Shown piece by piece: positions 24,121-35,712 of a stretch of 64,000 nucleotides of DNA. The position numbers and the translations under genes were made by a program. The notes beneath the pieces were generated by a model, which made no database searches, was not told where the DNA came from, and worked only from the letters and a program-made list of their open reading frames with translations. Positions within the stretch are counted from its first letter, which is position 1. Each line of letters opens with the position of its first letter. Source of the DNA: Photobacterium ganghwense (GTDB lineage: Bacteria > Pseudomonadota > Gammaproteobacteria > Enterobacterales > Vibrionaceae); assembly GCF_003025595.1 (NCBI RefSeq), contig NZ_PYMI01000001.1, positions 1,286,438-1,350,437 on the forward strand, written 5' to 3'.

Positions 24121-27100
24121 ATGACACTGTATGACCCAACGCTGGATAAGGACAACTGTGGCTTCGGGCTAATCGCCCATATAGAAGGACAAACCAGCCA
24201 CAAGCTTGTACGTACCGCGATTTCCGCTCTTGACCGAATGACCCACCGTGGTGGTATTGCCGCCGACGGGAAAACGGGTGACGGTTGCGGACTTTTAATG
24301 AAGAAGCCCGATAGTTTTTACCGAATTATCGCCGAAGAAAAAGGCTGGAAACTCTCACGCGAATTTGCGCTGGGGATGGTTTTCCTCAGTCAGGATCCGG
24401 TATTGGCCGAACAGGCCCGTACCATCATCAATGAAGAGCTGGCCAAAGAAACCCTGTCGCTGGTGGGCTGGCGTGAAGTGCCTATCAACCCGAAAGTTCT
24501 GGGCCCGATTGCGACAGAAAATCTGCCGAACATCGAGCAGGTCTTTGTCAATGCCCCGGCCGGCTGGAAGCCGCGCGATATCGATCGCCGCCTATACGTT
24601 GCCCGTCGCCGTATCGAAAAACGCATCAGCAGCGACCCGGATTTCTACATCTGCAGCCTGTCAACGCAAGTCACGGTCTACAAAGGCCTGTGCATGCCGG
24701 CGGACCTGCCGCGCTTTTATAAAGACTTAGGCGACATCCGTCTGGAGTCTTCTATCTGTCTGTTCCACCAACGCTTTTCAACCAATACCCAGCCCCGCTG
24801 GCCACTGGCACAGCCGTTCCGCTATCTGGCGCATAACGGTGAAATCAACACCATTGCCGGTAACCGACAGTGGGCACGCGCCCGGGCATATAAATTCGCC
24901 TCGCCGCTGCTGCCGGATCTGCAAAATGCCGCGCCGTTCGTTAATGAGACCGGTTCGGACTCCTCCAGCCTCGATAACATGCTGGAGCTGTTCCTGTCCG
25001 GCGGGATGGATCTGTTCCGCGCCATGCGAATGCTGGTCCCGCCAGCATGGCAAAACCACCCGGACATGGATCCTGAGCTGCGCGCTTTCTATGATTTCAA
25101 CTCCATGCACATGGAACCGTGGGACGGCCCGGCCGGGATCGTGATGTCCGACGGTCGCTACGCGGCCTGTAACCTAGACCGCAACGGCCTGCGCCCGGCG
25201 CGCTATGTGATCACCAAAGACAAACTGATCACCCTGGCGTCGGAAGTCGGGATCTGGGATTACGCTCCGGATGAAGTGGCTGAAAAAGGCCGCGTTGGCC
25301 CGGGCGAGTTGCTGGTAATCGATACCAAGTTCGGCAAGATCTGGCATTCTGATGACATCGATAATGATCTGATGGAACGCCATCCCTATAAAGAGTGGAT
25401 GGACAGCCACGTTAAGCGTCTGGTGCCGTTTGAAGATCTCGGCGACGATCAGGTTGGCAGCCGTTCGCTGAGCGACAACGAGTTGTCGACCTACCAGAAG
25501 CTGTTCGGCATCAGCCGGGAAGAGCTGGATCAGGTCATCCGAGTGATGGGCGAGATAGGTCAGGAGGCAACTGGCTCCATGGGCGATGACGCCCCGATGG
25601 CCGTGCTCTCGTCCAAAGAGCGCGCGGTTACTGATTATTTCCGCCAGATGTTTGCCCAGGTCACTAACCCGCCAATCGATCCGCTGCGGGAAAAACACGT
25701 GATGTCGCTGGCCACCTGTATCGGCCGCGAGATGAACGTCTTCTGCGAAACCGACGGTCACGCATATCGGGTAGCCTTTGCCTCACCGGTCCTACTGTAC
25801 TCAGATTTGGTACAGTTGCTGGAGCTGGACGATCAGCATTATCGCAACAGCATCATCGACATCAATTTCGATCCTAGCGAGAAAGATCTGAAGCAAGCGA
25901 TTCTGGATGTCTGTGATCAGGCTGAGCGGCTGGTGCGTAACGGTACCGTTCTGCTGGTGCTGTCTGACCGTGGCGTAACGCCAGAGAAACTGCCGATTCC
26001 GGCAGCGATGGCGGTCGGCGCGGTCCAAAACCGACTGGTGGCGCAAAACCTGCGCTGTGATGCCAACATCATTGTGGAAACAGCTGCAGCACGCGATCCG
26101 CACCAATTTGCGGTACTGCTCGGCTTCGGGGCCACCGCGATCTACCCTTACCTAGCCTATGAATCACTGGGTAAGCTGGCTGACAGCGGCGCTCTGACCC
26201 ACCCTTACCGCGAAGTGATGCTGAACTTCCGGAACAGTATCAACAAGGGTCTGTACAAGATCATGTCGAAGATGGGGATCTCAACCATCGCCTCTTACCG
26301 CTGCTCCATGCTGTTTGAAGCCGTGGGTCTCGACAGTGAAGTGGTTGATCTGTGCTTCAAAGGCGTCTCCAGCCGTATTCAGGGCGCAGGTTTCAGCGAT
26401 TTTCAGCAGGATCTGTTTAACCTGTCCCGTCGGGCTTGGCTGAAACGCAAGCCTATCGAGCACGGCGGTCTGCTCAAATACGTCCACGGCGGTGAATTTC
26501 ACGCCTATAACCCGGATGTGGTCGGCACCCTGCAAAAAGCCGTACGCAGTGGCGACTACCAGGACTACCTCGCGTTTGCCCGCGAGGTCAACGAGCGTCC
26601 GGTGGCCGCCATCCGTGACCTGTTCAAACTCAAAACCAGTGGCGACCCGATTGCCCTGGAGCAAGTGGAAGCGGCTACTGAGCTGTTCAAACGCTTTGAC
26701 TCCGCGGCAATGTCTATCGGTGCTTTGAGTCCGGAAGCGCATGAAGCGCTGGCCATTGCGATGAATCGCCTCGGCGGTTACTCAAACTCCGGTGAAGGCG
26801 GTGAAGATCCGCGTCGCTTCAACACCGAACGTAACTCGCGTATCAAACAGGTGGCCTCCGGTCGCTTCGGGGTCACACCGCACTATCTGGTGAACGCCGA
26901 TGTCCTGCAAATCAAGGTCGCCCAAGGGGCAAAACCGGGTGAAGGTGGCCAGTTGCCGGGGCACAAAGTCACGACGGAAATCGCCAAGCTGCGCTTTGCG
27001 GTACCGGGCGTCACTCTGATCTCACCACCGCCGCACCACGATATTTACTCGATTGAAGATCTGGCGCAGCTGATTTTCGACCTCAAGCAGGTCAATCCGG

Positions 27101-28584
27101 ATGCACTGGTGTCCGTCAAACTGGTTTCTGAGCCGGGCGTCGGCACGATCGCGACCGGGGTTGCCAAAGCCTACGCCGATCTGATCACCATTTCCGGCTA
27201 CGACGGCGGTACTGGTGCCAGCCCGCTCACCTCTGTGAAATATGCCGGTAGCCCGTGGGAATTAGGACTGGCCGAGACCCAGCAGGCACTGGTGGCCAAC
27301 GGACTGCGCCACAAAATCCGCCTGCAGGTGGACGGCGGCCTGAAAACCGGGCTGGATGTGGTGAAAGCCGCCATTCTCGGGGCCGAAAGCTTTGGTTTTG
27401 GTACGGCGCCCATGGTAGCTCTGGGCTGTAAATACCTGCGTATCTGTCACCTCAACAACTGCGCTACCGGGGTCGCGACCCAGGATGAAACCCTGCGCCG
27501 TGATTTCTTTAAAGGGCTGCCGGATCAGGTCATGAACTACTTTATCGGCCTCGGCCAGGAAGTGCGTGACCTGCTGGCCACTCTGGGCGTCGAGAAACTG
27601 ACTGACCTGATTGGCCGCACTGACTTACTGGAAGTTGTGGAAGGTTACACGGCCAAACAGAGCAAATTGGATCTGTCGCCTATCCTGGCAACCGCAGAAC
27701 CGCAGCCGGGCAAAACGCTGTACTGCAGCGAGCCTAATACACCGTTTGACCCGGCAACCCTGAACGCCGCGCTACTGGAGCAAGCACTACCGGCCATCGA
27801 AAGCCGCAGCGGAGCCGATATTTTCCAGAATATCCGTAACACGGACCGCTCAGTCGGTGCCCGCCTGTCGGGTGAAATAGCCAAACGCTGGGGCAACCAG
27901 GGCATGGCAGCCTCACCGATCAACCTGCACCTGACCGGCACCGCCGGGCAGTCGTTCGGGGTCTGGAACGCCGGCGGCCTGAATCTGTACCTGACCGGTG
28001 ATGCCAACGACTACGTCGGTAAGGGCATGGCGGGCGGCCAGATTGTGATCCGCCCACCGGTAGGCTCGGCATTCAAGTCCAGCGATGCCACAATCGTCGG
28101 TAATACCTGCCTGTACGGCGCCACCGGCGGTAAGTTGTATGCAGCCGGTAAGGCCGGGGAGCGTTTCGGGGTACGTAACTCCGGCGCCATTGCGGTGATT
28201 GAAGGAGCCGGGGATAACGCCTGTGAGTACATGACCGGCGGTATCGTGGCAATTCTGGGCAAAACCGGGGTGAACTTCGGGGCCGGGATGACCGGTGGCT
28301 TCGCGTATATTCTGGATGAAGACGGCGATTTTGCCGGCCGGGTAAACCCGGAACTGGTTGAAGCCCTGCCACTGGCAGAGCTGAAAATCCACCAGGAGCA
28401 CCTGCGCGGCCTGATTGACCAGCATCTGGAACACACCGGCTCCAGCCGGGCTCAGGAGATATTGGCTGAATTTGACCAGTGGATTCCGAAGTTCTATCTG
28501 GCGAAGCCAAAATCTGCCGATGTAAATACCCTGCTTGGTCACCAAAGCCTGTCGGCGGCCGAGCTGCGCGTTCAAGCACAATAG
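24121..28584 (+). CDS. gltB: Glutamate synthase large subunit, second copy
   Basis: Glutamate synthase alpha subunit of 1487 residues, much closer to E. coli GltB than the first copy is. The nucleophile is Cys13 in [14 protein letters not shown], leaving a 12-residue propeptide. The 3Fe-4S cysteines are in [12 protein letters not shown]. The ATG at 24121 with GGGAGAG upstream fits better than the open frame from 24103. A separate promoter is implied by the terminator at 23793-23818; TTGACC at 23933-23938 with a poor -10 17 bases on is the best candidate. Confidence 0.96.
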   Translation: MTLYDPTLDKDNCGFGLIAHIEGQTSHKLVRTAISALDRMTHRGGIAADGKTGDGCGLLMKKPDSFYRIIAEEKGWKLSREFALGMVFLSQDPVLAEQARTIINEELAKETLSLVGWREVPINPKVLGPIATENLPNIEQVFVNAPAGWKPRDIDRRLYVARRRIEKRISSDPDFYICSLSTQVTVYKGLCMPADLPRFYKDLGDIRLESSICLFHQRFSTNTQPRWPLAQPFRYLAHNGEINTIAGNRQWARARAYKFASPLLPDLQNAAPFVNETGSDSSSLDNMLELFLSGGMDLFRAMRMLVPPAWQNHPDMDPELRAFYDFNSMHMEPWDGPAGIVMSDGRYAACNLDRNGLRPARYVITKDKLITLASEVGIWDYAPDEVAEKGRVGPGELLVIDTKFGKIWHSDDIDNDLMERHPYKEWMDSHVKRLVPFEDLGDDQVGSRSLSDNELSTYQKLFGISREELDQVIRVMGEIGQEATGSMGDDAPMAVLSSKERAVTDYFRQMFAQVTNPPIDPLREKHVMSLATCIGREMNVFCETDGHAYRVAFASPVLLYSDLVQLLELDDQHYRNSIIDINFDPSEKDLKQAILDVCDQAERLVRNGTVLLVLSDRGVTPEKLPIPAAMAVGAVQNRLVAQNLRCDANIIVETAAARDPHQFAVLLGFGATAIYPYLAYESLGKLADSGALTHPYREVMLNFRNSINKGLYKIMSKMGISTIASYRCSMLFEAVGLDSEVVDLCFKGVSSRIQGAGFSDFQQDLFNLSRRAWLKRKPIEHGGLLKYVHGGEFHAYNPDVVGTLQKAVRSGDYQDYLAFAREVNERPVAAIRDLFKLKTSGDPIALEQVEAATELFKRFDSAAMSIGALSPEAHEALAIAMNRLGGYSNSGEGGEDPRRFNTERNSRIKQVASGRFGVTPHYLVNADVLQIKVAQGAKPGEGGQLPGHKVTTEIAKLRFAVPGVTLISPPPHHDIYSIEDLAQLIFDLKQVNPDALVSVKLVSEPGVGTIATGVAKAYADLITISGYDGGTGASPLTSVKYAGSPWELGLAETQQALVANGLRHKIRLQVDGGLKTGLDVVKAAILGAESFGFGTAPMVALGCKYLRICHLNNCATGVATQDETLRRDFFKGLPDQVMNYFIGLGQEVRDLLATLGVEKLTDLIGRTDLLEVVEGYTAKQSKLDLSPILATAEPQPGKTLYCSEPNTPFDPATLNAALLEQALPAIESRSGADIFQNIRNTDRSVGARLSGEIAKRWGNQGMAASPINLHLTGTAGQSFGVWNAGGLNLYLTGDANDYVGKGMAGGQIVIRPPVGSAFKSSDATIVGNTCLYGATGGKLYAAGKAGERFGVRNSGAIAVIEGAGDNACEYMTGGIVAILGKTGVNFGAGMTGGFAYILDEDGDFAGRVNPELVEALPLAELKIHQEHLRGLIDQHLEHTGSSRAQEILAEFDQWIPKFYLAKPKSADVNTLLGHQSLSAAELRVQAQ

Positions 28585-30009
<1,425 letters not shown>

Positions 30010-30059
30010 ATCTGGGCGTAACAAGGGCGGCAATTTGGCAATTGCCGCCACGCTCATGT

Positions 30060-30065
30060 TACAAT
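30060..30065 (+). promoter_or_regulatory. Candidate extended -10 promoter of mtnN
   Basis: TGTTACAAT (TG at 30057-30058, TACAAT at 30060-30065) is an extended -10. The best -35, TTGGCA at 30035-30040, is 19 bases away, longer than ideal. A hairpin follows just downstream at 30081-30100. Confidence 0.45.
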
Positions 30066-30080
30066 CACACCATTCTAATC

Positions 30081-30105
30081 AGGCTCCCATTCGGGAGCCT
30101 TTGTT
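30081..30105 (+). terminator. Hairpin between gltD2 and mtnN
   Basis: AGGCTCCC and GGGAGCCT pair around ATTC, followed by a short TTGTT tail. It probably ends the gltB2-gltD2 transcript. A second stem without a T-run (GGCGGCAATT / AATTGCCGCC) is at 30026-30049. Confidence 0.6.
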
Positions 30106-30126
30106 CACCAGCAAGAGATCCTATTG

Positions 30127-30825
30127 ATGAAAATCGGCATTATTGGCGCGATGGAGCAAGAGGTTGCGATCCTGAAATCGCAACTGGCAAACTGTGAAAC
30201 TCACCAGAAAGCAGGCTGTACCTTCTACACCGGGACGCTGAACGGCGCCGATGTGGTTCTGCTTCAGTCTGGCATTGGTAAAGTGGCAGCCGCTGTTGGC
30301 ACAGCCGTTCTGCTGGAAGTGTTCCAGCCAGATGTCGTACTGAACACAGGTTCAGCCGGTGGTTTCGACAGCTCACTGAATGTAGGTGATGTGGTTATCT
30401 CAACGGAAGTACGCTACCACGATGCTGACGTAACGGCGTTTGGCTACGAAATTGGCCAGATGGCACAGCAACCAGCCGCTTTCCAGTCCGACGAAAAACT
30501 GATGGCCGTGGCAGAAAAAGCCCTGGCAGCAATGGGGGATATCCACGCCGTACGCGGTCTGATTTGTACAGGTGATGCTTTTGTTTGCTCAGCCGACAAA
30601 CAGGCCTTCATCCGAGAACACTTCCCGTCAGTCGTTGCCGTCGAAATGGAAGCCGCAGCTATTGCTCAGGCTTGTCATCAGTTCAACGTTCCGTTTGTCG
30701 TTGTCCGTGCGATTTCAGATGTCGCGGATAAAGAATCGCCAATGAGCTTTGAAGAATTCCTGCCACTGGCCGCGAAAAGTTCTTCAGCCATGGTCAGCAA
30801 AATGGCTGAGATTCTGAGCCAATAA
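30127..30825 (+). CDS. mtnN: 5'-methylthioadenosine/S-adenosylhomocysteine nucleosidase
   Basis: MtnN (Pfs) of 232 residues, the same length as in E. coli. It cleaves adenine from methylthioadenosine and S-adenosylhomocysteine, and so feeds methionine salvage and makes S-ribosylhomocysteine, the LuxS substrate for AI-2. Catalytic residues are visible as MEQEV (Glu12), VEMEAAA (Glu174) and ISDVADK (Asp197). The ATG at 30127 gives the family start [12 protein letters not shown]. Its stop overlaps the cbiB start by one base. Confidence 0.96.
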   Translation: MKIGIIGAMEQEVAILKSQLANCETHQKAGCTFYTGTLNGADVVLLQSGIGKVAAAVGTAVLLEVFQPDVVLNTGSAGGFDSSLNVGDVVISTEVRYHDADVTAFGYEIGQMAQQPAAFQSDEKLMAVAEKALAAMGDIHAVRGLICTGDAFVCSADKQAFIREHFPSVVAVEMEAAAIAQACHQFNVPFVVVRAISDVADKESPMSFEEFLPLAAKSSSAMVSKMAEILSQ

Positions 30826-31781
30826 TGAACGAAGCCATTGCCCTGCTGACCGCATCCCCTTACCTCCTGGCACTGTGGGGTGCCCTGGCATTGCAATGGC
30901 TGCTCCCCCTGCCCGCCGCCCTTCATCCGCTGCAAATATGGCAGCAACTGGCCCGCGCCATAGCTGACAGAGTCAACCACCCTGATGACGCCCCCCGCCA
31001 GCAACAACTGGCTGGTGCGCTGGCCTGGAGCGTAATGTGGCTGACCGTGCTGGTACTGCTGATTTGCCTCTACCAGCTGGTATGGATAGAAACGGCCTTT
31101 CACCTGCTGCTGCTCTGGATTGCGCTAGACTGGCGCAACACCCGCCAATTCAGTCAGGCTTTTATCCGGCATTACAGCCGGGAAGACAAGCAAGGCTGCC
31201 GCTTTCTACTCTCCACCCGTATCAACCGCCACACCGACTCATTGTCGTTGCTGGGGCTGGGTAAAGCCGGTGCGGAAACCCAACTGCTGGCATACGGCCG
31301 TCTGGTCGCAGGCGTGCTGTTCTGGTTTGGCATTGCAGGCGGCATCGGCGCCATTCTCTACCGGCTGGCGGTGTCACTGGCGCGGGTGTGGTCGCCAAGC
31401 CGACAGCAATATCGCCAGTTTGGCTTGCCGGCAGTAAGAATTCTGGCGCTGCTGGATATCGTCCCGCTTCGCCTGTTTGCCGTCCTGATCAGCCTCGGCC
31501 AAAACGTGCGCGTCGCCTGGCGCGGGCTCGCCAGTCAGGGAGAAGCCTGGCTGCTACCCGGTCCGGGCTGGTTACTGGTGGCAACCGGACACAAACTGTC
31601 GCTCTCTCTCGGTGGCCCGGCCATTTACGATACGATCAAGCGGGAGCGTCCGCGCCTGGGCGGCCCCATCTCCCCCGCCGCGCTGCACCTTGCCCAGATT
31701 GATCGACTGGTTAACCAACGCCTGATTGGCTGGGTGATCCTGCAAAGCCTGTTACTACTTCTGACTCAAGGAATGTTCTGA
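30825..31781 (+). CDS. cbiB: Adenosylcobinamide-phosphate synthase CbiB/CobD-like membrane protein
   Basis: Membrane protein of 318 residues in the CobD/CbiB family, which joins aminopropanol phosphate to adenosylcobyric acid. Several membrane helices are present, and the family segments STRINRHTDSLS, GGPAIYD and the RPRLGG loop are visible. It looks rather diverged, and the full cobalamin pathway is not in this window, so in Vibrionaceae it probably works in corrinoid salvage. It is sandwiched between mtnN and btuF with overlapping or touching ends, which supports a cobalamin role. Confidence 0.8.
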   Translation: MNEAIALLTASPYLLALWGALALQWLLPLPAALHPLQIWQQLARAIADRVNHPDDAPRQQQLAGALAWSVMWLTVLVLLICLYQLVWIETAFHLLLLWIALDWRNTRQFSQAFIRHYSREDKQGCRFLLSTRINRHTDSLSLLGLGKAGAETQLLAYGRLVAGVLFWFGIAGGIGAILYRLAVSLARVWSPSRQQYRQFGLPAVRILALLDIVPLRLFAVLISLGQNVRVAWRGLASQGEAWLLPGPGWLLVATGHKLSLSLGGPAIYDTIKRERPRLGGPISPAALHLAQIDRLVNQRLIGWVILQSLLLLLTQGMF

Positions 31782-32603
31782 GTGCGTCTGCTTGCTTTCT
31801 GTTTTCTGTTGCTCAGCGCAGCAACCGCGACCGCCGCTGTGGAGCGGGTGATCAGTCTGTCCCCCCACACCACCGAACTGGCCTATGCTGCAGGGCTGGG
31901 CGATAAACTGGTTGCCGCCAGCGACTACAGTGACTACCCGGAAGCAGCCAAAGCCCTGGAGCGGGTCGCCAACTACCGCGGCATTAAACTGGAACGTATC
32001 GTGGCTCTGCAACCGGATTTGATTCTGGCATGGCAGGGCGGTAATCCGAGCCGGGAGATGGAGCGACTGGAGCAGCTCGGCTTCACCGTTTTTTATTCCA
32101 ATCCGAAGACACTGACTGACATTGCCACCAGCCTGGAGGCCCTCGGCAAGTATGCCGATTCCCCGCAGCAGGCGAACGCGGCCGCTACCGATTTCCGCCA
32201 GCAGTTAAACGCACTGCAGCAAAGCCACCAGACCCAACGCCCGGTGAAATACTTTTATCAGCTCAGCGATGCCCCGATGATCACCCTGTCCGGCGAAAGC
32301 TGGCCAAGTCAGGTTTTTGCCCTGTGCGGGGGCCAAAATGTGTTCGCAGACAGTCCGGCAGCCTACCCGCAGGTCTCCGAAGAGCAAGTCATTATTCGCC
32401 AGCCGGAAGTGATTTTTGGCACCAACCATGCGGGCAGCCAACTGGCGCGCTGGAACAAGTGGCAGCAACAATTACCGGCCGTTGCCCGCGGTAATCTGTT
32501 CTTTCTGACCTCCGACTGGCTGAACCGCCCGACCCCCCGTACGCTTAAAGCGGCCCAGGAGGTATGCCACTACTTGGATAAGGTTCGCCAGCAGCCACAC
32601 TGA
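31782..32603 (+). CDS. btuF: Vitamin B12-binding protein BtuF
   Basis: Periplasmic cobalamin-binding protein of 273 residues, partner of the BtuCD importer. A signal peptide covers about the first 19 residues (ends TATAA). Mature-domain landmarks are [26 protein letters not shown] split over the first strand and helix, [13 protein letters not shown], and the C-terminal [11 protein letters not shown]. It starts with GTG directly after the cbiB stop, so it depends on coupled translation. The mtnN-btuF-yadS neighbourhood is also found in E. coli. Confidence 0.92.
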   Translation: MRLLAFCFLLLSAATATAAVERVISLSPHTTELAYAAGLGDKLVAASDYSDYPEAAKALERVANYRGIKLERIVALQPDLILAWQGGNPSREMERLEQLGFTVFYSNPKTLTDIATSLEALGKYADSPQQANAAATDFRQQLNALQQSHQTQRPVKYFYQLSDAPMITLSGESWPSQVFALCGGQNVFADSPAAYPQVSEEQVIIRQPEVIFGTNHAGSQLARWNKWQQQLPAVARGNLFFLTSDWLNRPTPRTLKAAQEVCHYLDKVRQQPH

Positions 32604-32618
32604 GCCTTGTTAAAGTTA

Positions 32619-32678
32619 TGTGACAACACTCACAAAGCCAATGTATCCGGTTGTGCGGCGAACGATTCCTCGTACAAT
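32619..32678 (+). promoter_or_regulatory. CRP site and promoter of the TRIC-family gene
   Basis: TGTGACAACACTCACA at 32619-32634 is a perfect TGTGA-N6-TCACA site. TACAAT at 32673-32678 is a good -10, which puts the site near -60, the class I position. The -35 (TTGTGC at 32651-32656) is poor, as expected for an activator-dependent promoter. Confidence 0.75.
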
Positions 32679-32719
32679 CACGCGGTTTTTTAACTGACTT
32701 TGCGCAGGCGAGTAACCCC

Positions 32720-33331
32720 ATGCTTATCTACATTCTTGATATGTTCGGAACGGCCGTGTTTGCCGCTTCGGGCGTTTTGCTGGCTGGCCGTCTCCGGATG
32801 GACCCGTTTGGGGTCGTGGTACTGGCCAGCGTCACGGCTATCGGCGGCGGTACCATCCGTGATATGGCGCTCGGCGCAACGCCGGTCTTCTGGATCACCG
32901 ATACCAACTACCTGTGGGTGATCTTTATTACCTGCCTCATCAGCATGGTGGCAATCCGGCGCCCGCGGCAAATGCCTTGGTATATCCTGCCGGTTGCAGA
33001 TGCCATCGGACTTGCCGTATTTGTCGCGATTGGCGTCGAGAAAGCCCTGCGCTTTGGTGCCACCCCGATGGTCGCGGTCATTATGGGGGTCATTACCGGT
33101 TGTGGCGGTGGGGTGATACGTGATGTGCTTGCCCGCGAAATCCCGATGGTTCTGCGTACCGAAGTCTATGCGACCGCCTGTATTCTTGGGGGAATTGTGC
33201 ACACGGTGGCGCTGATAATGGGCGTGGAAACCGCACTGGCAACGCTGGTCGGCGTCATCACCACCCTAAGCATTCGACTGGCCGCTATCCGCTGGCACCT
33301 GTCATTGCCAACCTTCGCCTTAAGAAATTGA
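32720..33331 (+). CDS. Trimeric intracellular cation channel (UPF0126/YadS) family protein
   Basis: Membrane protein of 203 residues with about seven predicted helices. It contains the duplicated family motif GGGTIRD and GGGVIRD, one in each three-helix repeat. Structurally studied family members form trimeric cation channels; the physiological role in bacteria is not settled, and an amino-acid transport role has been suggested for some. The ATG at 32720 has AGGCGAG upstream. In E. coli the homologue yadS is likewise next to btuF. Confidence 0.88.
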   Translation: MLIYILDMFGTAVFAASGVLLAGRLRMDPFGVVVLASVTAIGGGTIRDMALGATPVFWITDTNYLWVIFITCLISMVAIRRPRQMPWYILPVADAIGLAVFVAIGVEKALRFGATPMVAVIMGVITGCGGGVIRDVLAREIPMVLRTEVYATACILGGIVHTVALIMGVETALATLVGVITTLSIRLAAIRWHLSLPTFALRN

Positions 33332-33371
33332 TCCAGCCGGCAAAATAGCCTCAGTTTTTGCACCCATACAT

Positions 33372-33401
33372 AAAAAGACTGCCAAACAGGCGGTCTTTTT
33401 T
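33372..33401 (+). terminator. Rho-independent terminator after the TRIC-family gene
   Basis: AAAAAGACTGCC pairs with GGCGGTCTTTTT (one G-T pair) around a five-base loop, with a T-run. Confidence 0.85.
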
Positions 33402-33459
33402 ACGTCCCACACCAATTAAATAAACAAAAAACTTTATTTATCTACACCACCGCCTATCC

Positions 33460-33499
33460 TATTAGTAAATCAAAAACATTACTAATATGCTTTTACTAA
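33460..33499. promoter_or_regulatory. Inverted-repeat operator of the VOC/questin-oxidase operon
   Basis: TATTAGTAA (33460-33468) and TTACTAATA (33479-33487) are exact inverted arms ten bases apart. A further TTACTAA copy follows at 33493-33499, fourteen bases from the same bases in the second arm. It lies 31-70 bases before the first gene. The TTAGTA/TACTAA symmetry resembles sites of dimeric winged-helix regulators such as HxlR-type proteins; no regulator gene is adjacent. Confidence 0.7.
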
Positions 33500-33529
33500 A
33501 ACCATACGCAATATACTTCAGGAGGCAAC

Positions 33530-33958
33530 ATGAGCACTGATCACGTCCCGTATGTCGAACACGCCAATCTCACCGTCAGCAACATTGACCACAGCATCGC
33601 ATTTCTGCAAACCGCCCTGCCCGGTTTCTCTGTCCGACATCGCGGTCAGAGCGAGCTCTATCGCTGGTGCCATATTGGCACTGAACACACTTACCTGGCC
33701 CTGCAGGATGTCGTGAATCGCGACAAGATCGATCGTGCGCCTTACCTCGACAGCGGAATCAATCACATCGGTCTGGTCACGCAGGATGTTAACGGCGTCA
33801 GACAGCGCTTACTGGCTGCCGGTTATCAGGAAAATGACATCGAAACCACACACCCGTGGCGAAAACGCTGTTACTTCTGGGATCCCAACGGCATTGAGTG
33901 GGAGTTTGTCGAATACCTCAGTGACGATCCCGCCCAGCGCAACGACTATCACCTATAA
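33530..33958 (+). CDS. VOC family (glyoxalase-like) protein
   Basis: Protein of 142 residues with the glyoxalase/bleomycin-resistance fold. The two beta-alpha-beta modules start at YVEHANLTVSNIDHSIAFL and GINHIGLVTQDVNGVRQRL, and the protein ends DPNGIEWEFVEYLS. Candidate metal ligands are His11, His77 and the Glu of WEFVEY. The substrate cannot be read from sequence. AGGAGG gives a strong start. It is the first gene of a three-gene operon with a questin-oxidase-like enzyme and a flavodoxin-fold protein, which hints at aromatic or quinone chemistry. Confidence 0.85.
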   Translation: MSTDHVPYVEHANLTVSNIDHSIAFLQTALPGFSVRHRGQSELYRWCHIGTEHTYLALQDVVNRDKIDRAPYLDSGINHIGLVTQDVNGVRQRLLAAGYQENDIETTHPWRKRCYFWDPNGIEWEFVEYLSDDPAQRNDYHL

Positions 33959-34004
33959 CCAAAGTACCCATCCGTTTTCTGTTTACGGCAACCAGGAGAA
34001 AGGC

Positions 34005-34985
34005 ATGTTTCATCCTATTTCTGAGCACTGCTTGCAACTGATTCGTCAAGGGCAACGGTATGATCCTGTCTACGGCCGCGGTCTGGCCAACCACTTGCCA
34101 ATGGCGCTGGCCGCCCTGGCTTTTCAGGGGGCGTCCGAGAACCAACTGGATGCGTTTTATCACCACTATACCGGCCAGTTGGTGCCCATGCGTCCGGCCT
34201 GCACCGATGCACAAACGCCGACACTCGGCAACAGGGCCGATTTCGGCCGCTTTCTGTCCCGTTATCGCAGGCAAATCCACCAGCAGGGAATTGAGCAAAC
34301 CGTGCGCCATGCCCTGCCCGAACTACTGCCAGGGCTGATCAGCGCCGCTTTTCATGGGGTGATCCGCCTCAGCTACGGCGTTACCCTGCAAGATCCCGAC
34401 GAAGTGGCCATTGCCCTGGCCTACTGGGCCAGTGAATACCAAACCCTGGGGGCGTTGCACCAAAGTGAGACGATACAGGCCGAGCAGCAATTGCGTCTTG
34501 TGCAGCATCACTTTGCCGCGCACTCATATCAGCCCGGCCTCATTGTCGATCGGATCGCTGAACTCAGCAGCCTGCCCGAATTTGCATCGCTTGCCGTCAC
34601 TCCGGCCGACCTAAACGAGCCGCTGGTCGCCCGGCTCACGATCCGTCACTATCTTGCCACCAACAATTTCACCCTGCTGCACGGGGTTACCGGTTTTCAG
34701 GCCCTGCACCAATTGCAGCCTTACCTCGCTGAGCCAGCGCTGGCGCTACGCTACTACTGGCAGGCCTTCGTCGCTGCGTTGGGGGTTGCCGGGACTGCTG
34801 CGCCTCCAGTCTCGATTAGGGATTGTCCGCCGTTACAGTGGGCCCACTGGCAGGCGCAAACCTGCACCAGCGATGATGATCACACTATCAAGCTGATCTA
34901 TAGCTGCCAGTACCTGTATCACCATTTTTCGTTGCCGGAATACCCGGCCGCTATCATGAGGCGACTTGCCAAGGAGAACCCATGA
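34005..34985 (+). CDS. Questin oxidase-like (DUF4243) family protein
   Basis: Protein of 326 residues that I assign to the questin oxidase-like family on the pattern AFHGVIRLSYGV followed by DEVAIALAYWASEY, plus HGVTGFQAL near residue 235. The fungal namesake opens an anthraquinone ring in a Baeyer-Villiger-type oxidation; the bacterial substrate is unknown. The ATG at 34005 with AGGAGAAAGG upstream is the real start; the frame is open further back through the VOC gene in another frame. Its stop overlaps the next start as ATGA. Confidence 0.75.
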   Translation: MFHPISEHCLQLIRQGQRYDPVYGRGLANHLPMALAALAFQGASENQLDAFYHHYTGQLVPMRPACTDAQTPTLGNRADFGRFLSRYRRQIHQQGIEQTVRHALPELLPGLISAAFHGVIRLSYGVTLQDPDEVAIALAYWASEYQTLGALHQSETIQAEQQLRLVQHHFAAHSYQPGLIVDRIAELSSLPEFASLAVTPADLNEPLVARLTIRHYLATNNFTLLHGVTGFQALHQLQPYLAEPALALRYYWQAFVAALGVAGTAAPPVSIRDCPPLQWAHWQAQTCTSDDDHTIKLIYSCQYLYHHFSLPEYPAAIMRRLAKENP

Positions 34986-35575
34986 CCTCAGTCTTTATTG
35001 TCTACTTTTCCCAATCCGGCTGTACCGAACAATTAGCCCAGGCGTGCGCGGCGGGAATCAGCCAACAGCCAGGGGCACACGCGACGCTCTATCCGATCCG
35101 GGGGGAGCGCATCCTCAACGGCCGATTTCGCGATCCGGCGTTATTCAGGGCGTTGGCCAATGCCGATGCGATCATCTTTGGTACCCCGACGTTCATGGGC
35201 GGACCGGCGGCTCAATTTAAAGCCTTCGCCGATGCCAGCAGTGAAAATTGGGAGCAGCAACACTGGCGCGATAAGCTGGCCGCAGGTTTTACCGTCGGCG
35301 GTAGCTTCAATGGCGAGCAAGGGAGTACCCTGCAGTCTCTGATCACTCTGGCGTGCCAACATGGCATGTTATGGGTGGGAATGGATATGCCCTTCAGCTA
35401 TACCGACAAATCAATCAACCGCCTTGGTGTCCAATACGGCAGTTCAGCCCATGCACCGGAAGGGACGGTTCATGCTCAGGATTTAGCCACAGTTCGCCAT
35501 CTGGGCAGCCGTGTCGCGAGACTGGCAGCACAGCAAGTCATTGCCCGACAGTGTGCCCAAGCGACAGACAGCTAA
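34982..35575 (+). CDS. Flavodoxin-fold NAD(P)H:quinone oxidoreductase-like protein
   Basis: Protein of 197 residues with a flavodoxin fold. The FMN phosphate loop is FSQSGCTEQLA near residue 10, the isoalloxazine loop GTPTFMGGPAAQFKAF near 67-82, and FTVGGSFNGEQ follows near 100-110. It resembles WrbA-type quinone reductases and related NAD(P)H-dependent reductases. It is translationally coupled to the questin-oxidase-like gene by a four-base overlap, so it may reduce the quinone product or supply reduced flavin. Confidence 0.82.
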   Translation: MTSVFIVYFSQSGCTEQLAQACAAGISQQPGAHATLYPIRGERILNGRFRDPALFRALANADAIIFGTPTFMGGPAAQFKAFADASSENWEQQHWRDKLAAGFTVGGSFNGEQGSTLQSLITLACQHGMLWVGMDMPFSYTDKSINRLGVQYGSSAHAPEGTVHAQDLATVRHLGSRVARLAAQQVIARQCAQATDS

Positions 35576-35662
35576 TTGGCCCCAGAACCTGTCTTATCGC
35601 AGTTGATGTAGCTGAAGCTGAAGCCATTTCCGGCTTTTGCATTTATCCGGAGGCATAAACAA

Positions 35663-35687
35663 ACAAAGGCGCCTGAGGCGCCTTTGT
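35663..35687. terminator. Bidirectional terminator between the questin operon and tyrS
   Basis: ACAAAGGCGCC and GGCGCCTTTGT form a perfect 11-bp stem with a TGA loop. T-runs are short on both sides. The 125 bases around it contain no gene. Confidence 0.7.
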
Positions 35688-35712
35688 GGTGTGTCACGGG
35701 TATAAATCGGAA

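Noticed and set aside
33735..34004. 90-codon N-terminal extension of the questin-oxidase-like gene
   Set aside because: It lies inside the VOC gene in another frame; the start at 34005 has a good ribosome-binding site.
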